Shown piece after piece: positions 51,177-60,010 of a stretch of 62,789 bases of DNA. Numbering within the stretch: the stretch's first letter is position 1; every line of letters starts with the position of its first letter. Under the pieces are notes generated by a model. It did no database searches, was not told the origin of the DNA, and saw only the letters and a list, made by a program, of their open reading frames with translations. The position numbers and the translations under genes are program-made. The stretch is from Hydrocarboniphaga sp. (GTDB taxonomy: Bacteria; Pseudomonadota; Gammaproteobacteria; Nevskiales; Nevskiaceae): positions 1 through 62,789 of the forward strand of contig NZ_JAQGNT010000072.1 of NCBI RefSeq assembly GCF_028291725.1, read 5' to 3'.

Positions 51177-52271
51177 ATGGTGGCAGCAACTCGGAGTCGC
51201 GCGCAGGCGGAAGCCGCGTCGATAGCAGGGAAGCCGGGAGCCCCTGTGCTGTGGTGGGCTTGCATCGGCCTGATCGTCGTATTGATCGCGATTTCCTGCG
51301 CGGTCCAATGGATCGGCTCACCGGGCTTCAAGCCCGCGCCCACGGGCGCCGACGCAGCGTCGCCGATACTGTGGGCATGGATCATTTTTCTGCAGGTCGG
51401 CTTCAGTCTCGGCGCTCTGGTCTACGGCTGGCTGTTCATTGCCAGGCCCGTGCTGCGTGACCGCAAGCTGTCGTGGGACGGAATGTTCATGCTGGCCTGC
51501 TTCACCATCTGGCTGCAGGACCCGGTGGACAACTATTTCAACTTCACCTTCAGCTACAACGCGCTGATGGTCAACTGGTCGTCCTGGGCTCCGCACCTGC
51601 CCGGCTGGGAGTCGCCGAGGCAGGAGAATTTTGCCGAGCCGGTGTTCATGATGGGCTCGCTGTTCTTCTTTACTTTCTTCGCAATGTCGGTGATCGGCTG
51701 CTGGTTCCTGAGGAACAGCAAGAAGTGGTTTCCATCCATGAGCGTACTCGGCCATCTGGCCCTGCTGCTCGTGGTGTTCTTTGTCTTCGACCTGGTGTTC
51801 GAGTCTCTGCTGTGCCGCACCGGCATTTTCGCGTACGGCGGTTCCTACCACTCGCTGACGCTGTGGGCGGGTACGCCGTATCAGTTCCCGCTGTATGAGT
51901 CATCGGGCATCGCGACGGTGTGCTTAGGCATGACCGCGCTGCGCTATTTCCGTGATGATCACGGACGCTCGTTTGTCGAGAAGGGCGTACAGAGCTTAAG
52001 GCTGCCGGCACCGGCCAAGAAGCTCCTGTCATGGCTGGCCCTGGTTGGCGCCGTCCACATTCTGGTGTTCTTCGGCTTCTTCGTTCCCTATACCTGGTTT
52101 GCGCTCAAGGCGGACAGCTATCCCGAACTTCCCTCGTATCTGCGCATGGAGATTTGCGGCAAGGGGACAGCCTACGCCTGTCCCAGCCGCGAGGTCCCCA
52201 TTCCCAGCCTCAAGTCCTTGGCCATCGCGCCGGACGATCCGCGGCTGAGCGCGGCGGCACGCCGCAACTGA
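51177..52271 (+). CDS. AveC-like spirocyclase-family membrane protein D
   Basis: A 364-residue membrane protein, larger than its three relatives. Six to seven hydrophobic segments surround FTIWLQDPVDNYFNFTFSYN and WGSP-like loops, which resemble the AveC-like spirocyclase family best known from avermectin biosynthesis. The shared pattern is FVFDLVFESLLCRTGIFAYG then GGSYHSLTLWAGTPYQFPLYES. ATG 51177 has GGAGG eight bases upstream, so the longer GTG start at 51126 is rejected. It is followed after 42 bases by APH-fold kinase 2. In AveC the reaction is spiroketal formation and dehydration; here the chemistry is unknown. Confidence 0.65.
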   Translation: MVAATRSRAQAEAASIAGKPGAPVLWWACIGLIVVLIAISCAVQWIGSPGFKPAPTGADAASPILWAWIIFLQVGFSLGALVYGWLFIARPVLRDRKLSWDGMFMLACFTIWLQDPVDNYFNFTFSYNALMVNWSSWAPHLPGWESPRQENFAEPVFMMGSLFFFTFFAMSVIGCWFLRNSKKWFPSMSVLGHLALLLVVFFVFDLVFESLLCRTGIFAYGGSYHSLTLWAGTPYQFPLYESSGIATVCLGMTALRYFRDDHGRSFVEKGVQSLRLPAPAKKLLSWLALVGAVHILVFFGFFVPYTWFALKADSYPELPSYLRMEICGKGTAYACPSREVPIPSLKSLAIAPDDPRLSAAARRN

Positions 52272-52313
52272 CGTCGCTTGTTTTTAGTGTTCTAAGGAGA
52301 GATCGAACTGAGC

Positions 52314-53774
52314 TTGCAACACGAAGCCAGCTTTTCCGTTCCGCAAGGAATGCAGCCGGGCCTGGCGCGCGCGCTCAAGCTCATCCTGCGGGAACTCGAG
52401 CAAGTGCTGGTGCCCGAGCTGCAGTCCGACCGCGCCCGTTCGACCGCCGGCATGCTCGCGCAGTTGCTGCGTCATCTGGCGCTACGCGAAACGCAGCTGC
52501 CGGACCTGCTCGACGAGTGGACTCGCCAGCAGCAGGCACTGCTGAGCGAAGCCGGTGCCGCGTTCGATCCGGGCGAGGGCGGTGCTTTCGAACGCAATCG
52601 TCGCGTGACCGCGGCGGTTGCCGATCTGTCGGCCCGGATCGCCGCCCATTCCGTGAGCGACACCGGTGCTGGATTGACCGACCCATGGTGCCGCCGCGCC
52701 GTGACGGCGGAACGCAATCATCTTGCCGCACGATCCAGCGCAGAGCGTGAAGCGCCGTCGCTGCAGCATTCATCCGAGCGTGCCGCGCTGCTGGATGTGA
52801 CGCCGGAGCGGCTGAGGCCGTATCTGGCAACCAAGCTGCCCGGTTTCGGCAGTGTGCAGGTTACGAAAGTCCACAAGCTGCTCGGTGGATTTTCCAAGGA
52901 GACTTTCATCATCGATGCGCAGGCAGACGGGAATGCGATGCCGCTGGTGATGCGTCGTGATATCGCCTTGGGGCCTGTCGCTGGCTCGGTCGCCGACGAG
53001 GTTCCATTGCTGCGGGCGCTTCATGCGCAGAGCATGCCGGTGCCCCGGCCGCTGCTGGTGGAGGCTGATCGCTCGGTCTTCGGTGAGGCGTTCTTCATCG
53101 CTCCCAAAGCGGCTGGCGAAACGGCGTTCTCCAACGTTCATGGACTCGACATGGGTGGTGGGCAGGAGAATGCGGCCCGAGCGCTCGCCGAGGTGCTGGG
53201 GCGTCTGCATCGGCTCGACGCCAGCGCCATGAACCTGCCCAGGAGTTTCTTCGATGCCGACCTGTCCATGGCCGACTGCGTACGGCGGCAGGTCGAAGCC
53301 TACGAGCGGGGCTGGTTCAGCCGCACTCACCAGCCTTCGCCGACGATGTCGGCCGCCTTCGCCTGGCTGCGCGCGAATCTGCCGCCGTCGGCGGGGCGAC
53401 CCTGCATCGTTCACGGCGACGCCGGGTTGCACAACCTGATGATGGATGCGGGCAGGGTAAGCGTCATGCTCGACTGGGAGCTCAGCCACATGGGGGATCC
53501 GGTGGAGGACCTGGCCTACTGTCGCACCTGGGTCGATCAGGCGCTGCCCTGGAGCGAGTTTCTGGAGATTTACTATCGCCACGGCGGAGTCGAATACCGC
53601 CCGGAGTACGAGAGCTTCTACAGCGTGCTGTCCAACCTGCGCGTCGTCGTGTTTGCGGCGCAATCCGGCTATGGAAGCCATTGGAGCGAACATCCCGAAT
53701 TGCCCCTGATGTTCGCCACGACCCACTACCACAACGTGTTCCTGGACAAGGTGGCCGCGCAGTTGGCCGGATGA
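52314..53774 (+). CDS. APH-fold phosphotransferase 2 with N-terminal helical domain
   Basis: A 486-residue protein. Kinase motifs: KLLGGFSKETFIID near 185-200, the catalytic loop HGDAGLHNLMMD and the metal site MLDWELSHMGDPVEDLAY. The N-terminal ~170 residues include QVLVPELQSDRARSTAGMLA, the helical domain common to all five kinases. The start is unclear: TTG 52314 is used, but AAGGAG lies 14 bases before it and eight bases before an in-frame CTG at about 52308; an ATG at 52350 has no spacing to its AAGGA. It follows AveC-like protein D and is convergent with kinase 3. Confidence 0.75.
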   Translation: MQHEASFSVPQGMQPGLARALKLILRELEQVLVPELQSDRARSTAGMLAQLLRHLALRETQLPDLLDEWTRQQQALLSEAGAAFDPGEGGAFERNRRVTAAVADLSARIAAHSVSDTGAGLTDPWCRRAVTAERNHLAARSSAEREAPSLQHSSERAALLDVTPERLRPYLATKLPGFGSVQVTKVHKLLGGFSKETFIIDAQADGNAMPLVMRRDIALGPVAGSVADEVPLLRALHAQSMPVPRPLLVEADRSVFGEAFFIAPKAAGETAFSNVHGLDMGGGQENAARALAEVLGRLHRLDASAMNLPRSFFDADLSMADCVRRQVEAYERGWFSRTHQPSPTMSAAFAWLRANLPPSAGRPCIVHGDAGLHNLMMDAGRVSVMLDWELSHMGDPVEDLAYCRTWVDQALPWSEFLEIYYRHGGVEYRPEYESFYSVLSNLRVVVFAAQSGYGSHWSEHPELPLMFATTHYHNVFLDKVAAQLAG

Positions 53775-53794
53775 TTCGTCGATGATTCGGCGGA

Positions 53795-55099
53795 TTAGTC
53801 CGACGGCGACAGCGCCGTTCGGGCTGCGTCGATGGCGAACTGTTCGCCGAAGCTGTGGCCGACGTAGACCAGTTTTGAATCGAGACGGGCATCTCCGCGG
53901 TAAAGCTCGTCGAGGATTGCGAAGCAGCCGATCGCGACTCGCAAGGTGCCGAGTACGGCGTAGAAGCGCATCGTTCCGGCGTCGACGTCAACGCCTCCGT
54001 ACTGCCGGTACAGCGCGCGGAAGTCATCCCAGGCCACCAGCTTTTCGACGAAGGGCCGGGCATAGGCCAGGTCTTCCGCCGCGTCGCCGACGTGCACGAA
54101 CTCCCAGTCGAGCAGGGCCTGGATCCGGCCATCCGCGATCAGCAGATTGTGGAAGCCGAAGTCACCATGCACCAGGGCGCGACGCACGAAGCCTGCAGGT
54201 GCGTGAGCGTGGAGCCAGTCGAATAAGCCATCGACCAGCGCGTTGGGTTCGAAGCGAACCTGATTCCAGTAGCTTTGAATATCCGCGACCATTTCCGGCG
54301 GCGTCGTGCCGACGGCGCCGGGGACGCGTGAGACCGTCGCCGGCAGTTCATCGACCGGCAGTTGATGCAGGGACGCCAGCAACTGCGCGGTCTGACGGAT
54401 GACGCCAGCGGCGATTGCGGGGTCGGCCGACCAGGTCGTGGCATCGCAGGTTCCGGCGACGCGTTCAACGGCCAGCGTCGCTGCGCCGAGCGCACCGGCA
54501 TCGGCTTCGCACCACAGCACACGGGGGACTGCGAGGCCGCGCTCGCCGACGGCTTTCAGGATTCGGTACTCGTCGGTCACCGAAGAGCGCAGCGGCGCGA
54601 ACGGCAGGTCCCGGCGCAGCACGATCGATTGAGCCGGATGTCCGGCGCCGGATAGCTCCACCAGAAAGGTCTGTTTGGAAAAGCCGCCGGCCACTTGCCG
54701 GATCTCTGCCCGATCCGGCCAGTGGTCATTTGCATTGCGCGCCTTCAGATAGGCGATCAGTTCATCCGCCTGTATCGGTGGCAGTGTTCCGGACGCTGCC
54801 GCCACGCTGCGCTGCAGGCCGGAGCCGGATTCCGAGTAGGCGCTGTCGCGGTCGCCTGCGGCATCGTGGCCGCGCCGTGCTTCGGCGACTGCGAGCAACG
54901 CGGCCAGATCGGCGCCTGCGCCTTCGGTGCGGGTATTCGAGATGTTGGGCTCGGTACCGGCTGCCGCAATCGCCTGCAGCAAGCTCGTCACCGCACCTGC
55001 GGTGAACTGCGCCCTGGGCGAGCTCAGCTCCGGTGACAGCACGGTCGCGATATCCCGGATGATGATGTGCAGCAGCTTGCCTGCCTGGTCGTCGTTCAT
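53795..55099 (-). CDS. APH-fold phosphotransferase 3 with N-terminal helical domain
   Basis: A 434-residue protein. VAGGFSKQTFLVEL, the catalytic HGDFGFHNLLIADG and LLDWEFVHVGDAAEDLAYAR show an intact APH kinase core. The N-terminal domain has VLSPELSSPRAQFTAGAVTS. The ATG at 55099 overlaps the stop of kinase 4 by ATGA, so the two kinases are translationally coupled and probably form an unlike pair or act in sequence. It ends 20 bases from the convergent kinase 2 stop. The substrate may be a hydroxyacyl-CoA, as in LvaA, or an isoprenoid alcohol. Confidence 0.8.
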   Translation of the reverse strand: MNDDQAGKLLHIIIRDIATVLSPELSSPRAQFTAGAVTSLLQAIAAAGTEPNISNTRTEGAGADLAALLAVAEARRGHDAAGDRDSAYSESGSGLQRSVAAASGTLPPIQADELIAYLKARNANDHWPDRAEIRQVAGGFSKQTFLVELSGAGHPAQSIVLRRDLPFAPLRSSVTDEYRILKAVGERGLAVPRVLWCEADAGALGAATLAVERVAGTCDATTWSADPAIAAGVIRQTAQLLASLHQLPVDELPATVSRVPGAVGTTPPEMVADIQSYWNQVRFEPNALVDGLFDWLHAHAPAGFVRRALVHGDFGFHNLLIADGRIQALLDWEFVHVGDAAEDLAYARPFVEKLVAWDDFRALYRQYGGVDVDAGTMRFYAVLGTLRVAIGCFAILDELYRGDARLDSKLVYVGHSFGEQFAIDAARTALSPSD

Positions 55100-56607
55100 G
55101 ACGGGAGCACGCCGCTGCTTGCAGCGGGCGTTGCCGATCGTCGGCGCAGTTCCTTCAGAACCTGTTCGGCCGCCTCGACCGCATAGCGCGGCCCGAAATT
55201 CAGGCCGGCCACGGCCAGCTTCAGCGCCGCGTCGGGGCTGACGCAGCGACCGCTGCGGAAGGCCGCCAGCGCGCCGACGCAGCCCAGCCCGTTGCGGAAG
55301 CTCTGCCACACCGCCCAAAAGCCTGCCTGGTCTTCGCGATAGGCGCAGCCGCCATGCTCACGGTAGCCCGCTACGAATGCTTCCCAGATACCCAGCGGCT
55401 CCAGGAACGGTCGAATGTAGTTCAGATCTTCCTGCGGGTCGCCGAGGTGGGCGAACTCCCAATCGAGGATGGCCTCAATGCGGCCGTCCACGGTCAACAG
55501 GTTGTGAAAGCCGATGTCGGCATGAACGATGACCGGACGGGTGTCGTCGCCCGGAATATTCGCCAGCAGCCAGGCATGTTCGGAGGCAAATAGCGGGCTG
55601 GATTCATCCGGCTCGCGCCGCCGCCGGTATAGCGACCACCAGCGCTCGATTTCCGTCCCGACCAGTTCTGGCACCGGGGGGCAGATCGGCGCGTCGGCAG
55701 GCAGCAGTGAGCCGACGTCGACGCGGTGGAGTAGAGCCAGTTGCGCCGCCAGGTCGTCGGCGAACATGGCAAGGCACTCGGCCCGGTTTCTCCAGCCAGC
55801 GATGTCGGTGTTGCCGGCGACTTTGCGCGCCACCAGGAACGGCTGGCCGATCACTTGCCGGCTGGTTTCGAGCCACAGCGGTTCCGCAACCTTGAGGCCG
55901 GCTTCGAAGACCGCGCGCAGCAGTGGAAACTCGTCGACGACCGACATGTCGGTTGCGGCCACCGGAAGATCGCGCCGGATCACCAGCGCTTCGGTCGTTG
56001 CGCCGCGGACCACGTCGACGAGCAGGGTTTCCTTGTTGAAACCACCGGAGACCAGGTGCAGATGCTCGACCGTGACCTGCTCCCCGCTATCGCCGTGGCT
56101 GCGGAAATAGGACTGCAGCAGATCGGCGGTGAACCTGTGGACGGCCGGTTCGGGTACCGCGCTGGCAGCATCGCGCGACAAGTGTCCGCGCTGGTAAACC
56201 GAAGCGATCCCGTCGGCGGCTTCCGGATCGAGCGCCACCAAAAAACGCTTCTCCTCGTTTAGCAGCGTCTCGAAGGCGTCCGCCTGCCGTGTGCGCAGCG
56301 ACGCGTCGCTGCTGCGTCGCTGCAGCATTTCGGTAAACGCAGTTTCCAAACGCAGGCGCGTATCCCCCGCCTGCGCCGTGGCGCCGGCTACACCCAGGGG
56401 TTCCAGCGACTGAAGGATCGCGACCCCCTTCCGATCGCGCTGGGTTTGAAGATCGGGGGGCTGCCGTGCTTCCGCGCCGATCAGCCGCAGCAGTCTCAGG
56501 CACAGATCGACCGCGATCTTGGCTTCCTCCGAGCGCACGCTGGGCGCAACGATCTCGTCGAGCGCCTGGATGACCGTCGTGACGATCGGTTCGGTGGGAA
56601 AGTGCAC
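55096..56607 (-). CDS. APH-fold phosphotransferase 4 with N-terminal helical domain
   Basis: A 503-residue protein starting at GTG 56607, which has GAGGAG five bases upstream. The core motifs are VSGGFNKETLLVDVV, HADIGFHNLLTVDG (Gly of the usual HGD is Ala) and ILDWEFAHLGDPQEDLNY. The N-terminal ~190 residues carry IVAPSVRSEEAKIAVDLCL, the shared helical domain, and a longer linker than in the paralogues. It is divergent from the GntR gene and heads a two-kinase operon with kinase 3, so GntR is the likely regulator. Confidence 0.8.
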   Translation of the reverse strand: MHFPTEPIVTTVIQALDEIVAPSVRSEEAKIAVDLCLRLLRLIGAEARQPPDLQTQRDRKGVAILQSLEPLGVAGATAQAGDTRLRLETAFTEMLQRRSSDASLRTRQADAFETLLNEEKRFLVALDPEAADGIASVYQRGHLSRDAASAVPEPAVHRFTADLLQSYFRSHGDSGEQVTVEHLHLVSGGFNKETLLVDVVRGATTEALVIRRDLPVAATDMSVVDEFPLLRAVFEAGLKVAEPLWLETSRQVIGQPFLVARKVAGNTDIAGWRNRAECLAMFADDLAAQLALLHRVDVGSLLPADAPICPPVPELVGTEIERWWSLYRRRREPDESSPLFASEHAWLLANIPGDDTRPVIVHADIGFHNLLTVDGRIEAILDWEFAHLGDPQEDLNYIRPFLEPLGIWEAFVAGYREHGGCAYREDQAGFWAVWQSFRNGLGCVGALAAFRSGRCVSPDAALKLAVAGLNFGPRYAVEAAEQVLKELRRRSATPAASSGVLPS

Positions 56608-56751
56608 TGTCGCTCCTCGTGAAACACATCGTTTATGTCTACGATTTTGTATATAGAATCATGGGAGCAACAGCGCGTCAATGTTTGGCGGCCCGCCAGC
56701 TTGGTCGGGTATGCTCACGGTGCAAAGTCGCTGCCCGACTTAACGAGCAAC

Positions 56752-57468
56752 ATGAAAAAAATTTCTGAACGATCTCGAAAATTGCGTACTACCGACCTGG
56801 TTACCAGCGCTGTGGATTACATCGATCGTCTCATCGGCTCAGGTCAGCTGGCTCCCGGCCAGCGCCTGATAGAGTCCGATCTGATCAGCGAGCTGGGCGT
56901 GGGACGCATGCCGATCCGCGAGGCCCTGCGGATTCTGGCGGGTGACGGCATCGTCGAGCTGATACCCAATCGCGGTGCCCGAATCCGCACGATCAGTCCG
57001 CGGCAGGTTGCGGAGATGCTCAAGGTGCTGGTGGGCTTGCTGTGCGTCGGGATCGACGAGGTGGCGTCAGGCCCGGCACATGCGCAGATCGTCAAGGAAT
57101 TGACCGTGCAGGCGGCCGATATCAAACGCAATATCGTGGCAAAGGACGGCCGCGGCCTGCTGGCTGCCATGGTCCGCTATCACGAGACGATCATCGAAGG
57201 CTCTGATAACGCTTATCTGCAGGATATGAATCGCCGCGTGCACTTCCATCACTACAGCCGGCATGTCTTCGATGCGATCCAGTTCTCCGACCTCGCAATG
57301 TCGGCCTCGATATACGCCGAGGTGACTCGATCGCTACGCGCGCGGAATGCGGACCAGGCCTGCCGGGCGTTCAAGGCGAGCATGGCCGGTTTTATCCGCT
57401 CGATCGAACCACCGGCAGAATCCCTGCCTGGAACCCGGAAAGCGGTAGCGAAACCACGGAAAAAATAG
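56752..57468 (+). CDS. GntR-family regulator (FCD type)
   Basis: About 238 residues. The winged helix-turn-helix lies at residues ~25-75 (LIESDLISELGVGRMPIREALR, then LIPNRGARIR), as in FadR-type GntR proteins, and the C-terminal all-helical domain has MVRYHETIIEGSDNAYLQ and the His-rich VHFHHYSRHV of FCD sensor domains, which bind metal and small carboxylates. I chose ATG 56752 (MKKISERSRK) over the upstream ATG at 56635. It is divergent from kinases 4 and 3 and upstream of the convergent kinase 5 gene. The gap holds TTGTATATAG, which resembles FCD half-site palindromes, only weakly. Confidence 0.85.
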   Translation: MKKISERSRKLRTTDLVTSAVDYIDRLIGSGQLAPGQRLIESDLISELGVGRMPIREALRILAGDGIVELIPNRGARIRTISPRQVAEMLKVLVGLLCVGIDEVASGPAHAQIVKELTVQAADIKRNIVAKDGRGLLAAMVRYHETIIEGSDNAYLQDMNRRVHFHHYSRHVFDAIQFSDLAMSASIYAEVTRSLRARNADQACRAFKASMAGFIRSIEPPAESLPGTRKAVAKPRKK

Positions 57469-57501
57469 GCGGAAACGATTTCCTGTGGTCGATGCTGCCG
57501 A

Positions 57502-58977
57502 TCAGACGGTCTGCAGATAATCCGCCACTTTGCGAATGCAGAAGCGCGTGAAGTGCGGCCCGCCGAACGCCGGGCGGATGTCCGCTGGAGGCTGGAGCAT
57601 CAACCGGTCCATCATCGTGACGCTGGTGATGGCGCCGCGCAGATACATCCACATGCCCCAATAGCGCTCGCTTTCCGGGCTCGGACGGACGCCGCCGCCC
57701 GCGCTGTATTCGGCGACGAATTCATCCCAGGGCATGAAGCGCTCGACCTCGCTGCGGCAATAAGCCAAGTCTTCGCCCGGGTCGCCGAGATGCCAGGTTT
57801 CCCAGTCGAGCATCGCCGTGACCCGCCCGTCGGCGAACAACATGTTGCGCAAGGTGGCGTCGCCATGGACGATGCGCGGGCTCGGCAATGTGCCGGGAAT
57901 ATTGTTTCTCATCCAGGCCAGGCCGGCGGCGATCGTGGAGCTGGGGCCCATTCGCCGGCGATGCCATTGCGCTTCGAACTGGTCGAGCAGACGCAAAATG
58001 GGGGCGCTTGCCGGCTGGCTGAGTTCTGCGTCGCCAAGCCCCGCAGTTTTCGGATCGACGCGGTGAATCTGCGCCAGCACGCGCGCGAGCTGGCGCACGC
58101 AGTCCACGGCGCCTTTGCCGACGACATCGAGCTTCATGTCCAGAAGCTGCTCGCCGGGCACCTGACGGACGACGATGAACGGCCGTCCCATCGCAGCGGA
58201 ATCCGCCTCCAGCCACAGCGGCTCGGCGACCGGAACGCCGGCTTCGAACATGGCCTCGATGACGGCGAACTCGCCGCGCACCGAGCCTTCGAGGGGGCCG
58301 TTTGGTACATCGCAGCGGATGACGATTCCGTCGGCCGGCCGGCCGGCACCCCGCAGGCTGACGATGAACGTATCCTTCGAGTAGCCGCCCAGCGGCGTCG
58401 TAATGCTGTCCACTTCGATGGCGCTGCCGGCGGGAGCGCGTGCGTTCAGATAAACCTGAAGCTCGGCAGGTACGAGCGCTGGCGGGGCTAGCGCCGCCGT
58501 GGCTGCTGTCACCGCCTGCTCCTGCCGCTCGACTGCGTCATGCAAGGCACGCTCAGAGGTGGTGACGCTGCGAACCACTTCCCAAGCGGCGCGGCGCGAG
58601 GACTCGGGCAGATCAGGCAGGCGCCGCATCAACTCGGCGATCGTGTTCTCGAGCGCGTTCCCGGCCGGCAGGTCGCGAAGGGGCATCGTCGGCGCGGTGG
58701 CTTCGAGAATGGCCTGCAGTGCCTGCAGCGCCGCCGCCGAGGCCTGATCCAGCGAGCTGCGCAGTGGTTCAAGACCATCCAGTCGGACGATGAGGTGATC
58801 GAGTACCGATTGCATCATCGCAACGACGCTGCGGCCGCGTTCGGAGCGCAGATCGGGCGCGACGACCGTCTCCAACTCGTGGCGGATCACGTTCAGAAAC
58901 CGCGAGACCGGCGGTTCTGACAGTATGTCCCAGTGCCGAGCGTCGCCGCCGATGCTTGCTGCGGATCCGGTGCTCAC
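57502..58977 (-). CDS. APH-fold phosphotransferase 5 with N-terminal helical domain
   Basis: A 491-residue protein. Core motifs: PLGGYSKDTFIVSL, the catalytic loop HGDATLRNMLFADG and MLDWETWHLGDPGEDLAYCR. The N-terminal half has VVAPDLRSERGRSVVAMM, matching the other four. The GTG start at 58977 overlaps the stop of the CrtC-like gene (GTGA), so this kinase is coupled to a CrtC-like protein; kinase 1 is also in an operon with such a protein. The 3' end is convergent with the GntR gene. A kinase acting on the product of the CrtC-like enzyme, for example a new tertiary alcohol, is an attractive guess. Confidence 0.8.
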   Translation of the reverse strand: MSTGSAASIGGDARHWDILSEPPVSRFLNVIRHELETVVAPDLRSERGRSVVAMMQSVLDHLIVRLDGLEPLRSSLDQASAAALQALQAILEATAPTMPLRDLPAGNALENTIAELMRRLPDLPESSRRAAWEVVRSVTTSERALHDAVERQEQAVTAATAALAPPALVPAELQVYLNARAPAGSAIEVDSITTPLGGYSKDTFIVSLRGAGRPADGIVIRCDVPNGPLEGSVRGEFAVIEAMFEAGVPVAEPLWLEADSAAMGRPFIVVRQVPGEQLLDMKLDVVGKGAVDCVRQLARVLAQIHRVDPKTAGLGDAELSQPASAPILRLLDQFEAQWHRRRMGPSSTIAAGLAWMRNNIPGTLPSPRIVHGDATLRNMLFADGRVTAMLDWETWHLGDPGEDLAYCRSEVERFMPWDEFVAEYSAGGGVRPSPESERYWGMWMYLRGAITSVTMMDRLMLQPPADIRPAFGGPHFTRFCIRKVADYLQTV

Positions 58978-59969
58978 GTCAAGGCCTGCCGGGCGAGTCC
59001 GCGCTCAGTCCAGCCGACACCCTTGTGGCCATCGCACTCGAACCTCACCAGTTGATCCAGCATGAACGCCGAACTGGTGTGGTCCAGTTTGCCGGGGCAC
59101 ATGTCGAAAGGTCTGACCATGCTGTTCGCAAAGCTGGTAAGCACTTCGACGACGGATATCTCCATCTCGCCGAGTGCGCTGCCCAGCACCAGGGTATGCA
59201 GCCGTCCCGGGTCCTCGGTGCCGACCGCCATATCGGTGCGCAGCAGCTCCGCCGGATATTGTTCACCGTTCTTGAACACCGCGGCGTTGGACATGCCAAA
59301 AGTATCGGAGCCCTGGAGTTGCATCGCATAGACCGCGAATGCACGGCCATCATCGAAGCTGCCGTTGATCCAGCCATGCATCCGGTATTGCGAAACGTCG
59401 CGAACACCACGGCTGTGATCGCGGACGGCGTAACCATCGGTCAGCGGGTAGGTATTGCCGCCGAACCGGATCACGCCATTCGCCGTACCGATCTGTTCGA
59501 TATGCATCGATCCGGCGATCGTGCCGGCCTCGCGAGAGTCACCCTTCATGTTCCATATCGGCATGCGCGCATCGAAGATCACCTCGGCCTTGCAAAAACC
59601 CTTGGGGCCGTCGCGATAGCCGCGGTCGATCAACTCTTCTTGCGTGCTTTCGGTTACCGGCCCTTCAAAGCTCAGCCGTAGCTTGCGTGCAGGCACCAGT
59701 ACATCAAGCCTGGACAGGCCACCTCCAGGGCCGGTCGCCGAGCCGCCGCGAGCATAGTTCTTGGAGAACAGTACTTTGCGATCCGGCAACACGAAACCGA
59801 TCAGTTCGCGCCAGATTGTGGGGTCGGCGAGGCAGCGGCCGATGCTGTAGTAGACGGATGTTCGACTGATCGGATCGCCGAACATCAGCGCGTAGTTCTC
59901 GCTCCACTGCGCTGTGGAGGGGATCTCGGTGATCGGATATTCATCGATTGCAACGGCTTCGATTCTCAT
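58974..59969 (-). CDS. CrtC/AttH-like lipocalin-fold protein B
   Basis: A 331-residue protein, distantly related to protein A at 49668 through GYAVRDHSRGVRD and the surrounding beta-rich segments. WNMKGDSREAG and HGWINGSFDDGR are other recognisable parts. It has no signal peptide. GAGGG lies seven bases before the ATG. It is divergent from TonB receptor 3 across a 147-base gap carrying operator site 6, and is coupled to kinase 5. Family members hydrate or shield hydrophobic polyenes; the substrate here is unknown. Confidence 0.6.
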   Translation of the reverse strand: MRIEAVAIDEYPITEIPSTAQWSENYALMFGDPISRTSVYYSIGRCLADPTIWRELIGFVLPDRKVLFSKNYARGGSATGPGGGLSRLDVLVPARKLRLSFEGPVTESTQEELIDRGYRDGPKGFCKAEVIFDARMPIWNMKGDSREAGTIAGSMHIEQIGTANGVIRFGGNTYPLTDGYAVRDHSRGVRDVSQYRMHGWINGSFDDGRAFAVYAMQLQGSDTFGMSNAAVFKNGEQYPAELLRTDMAVGTEDPGRLHTLVLGSALGEMEISVVEVLTSFANSMVRPFDMCPGKLDHTSSAFMLDQLVRFECDGHKGVGWTERGLARQALT

Positions 59970-60010
59970 GAACTTTCCCTCATATCTCGATGCTGGTTCG
60001 ACTGATGTAT

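Noticed and set aside
46976-58977. Aminoglycoside resistance genes
   Set aside because: The APH-fold kinases have a long N-terminal domain and pathway neighbours and belong to the ACAD10/LvaA-like branch; no resistance context is present.
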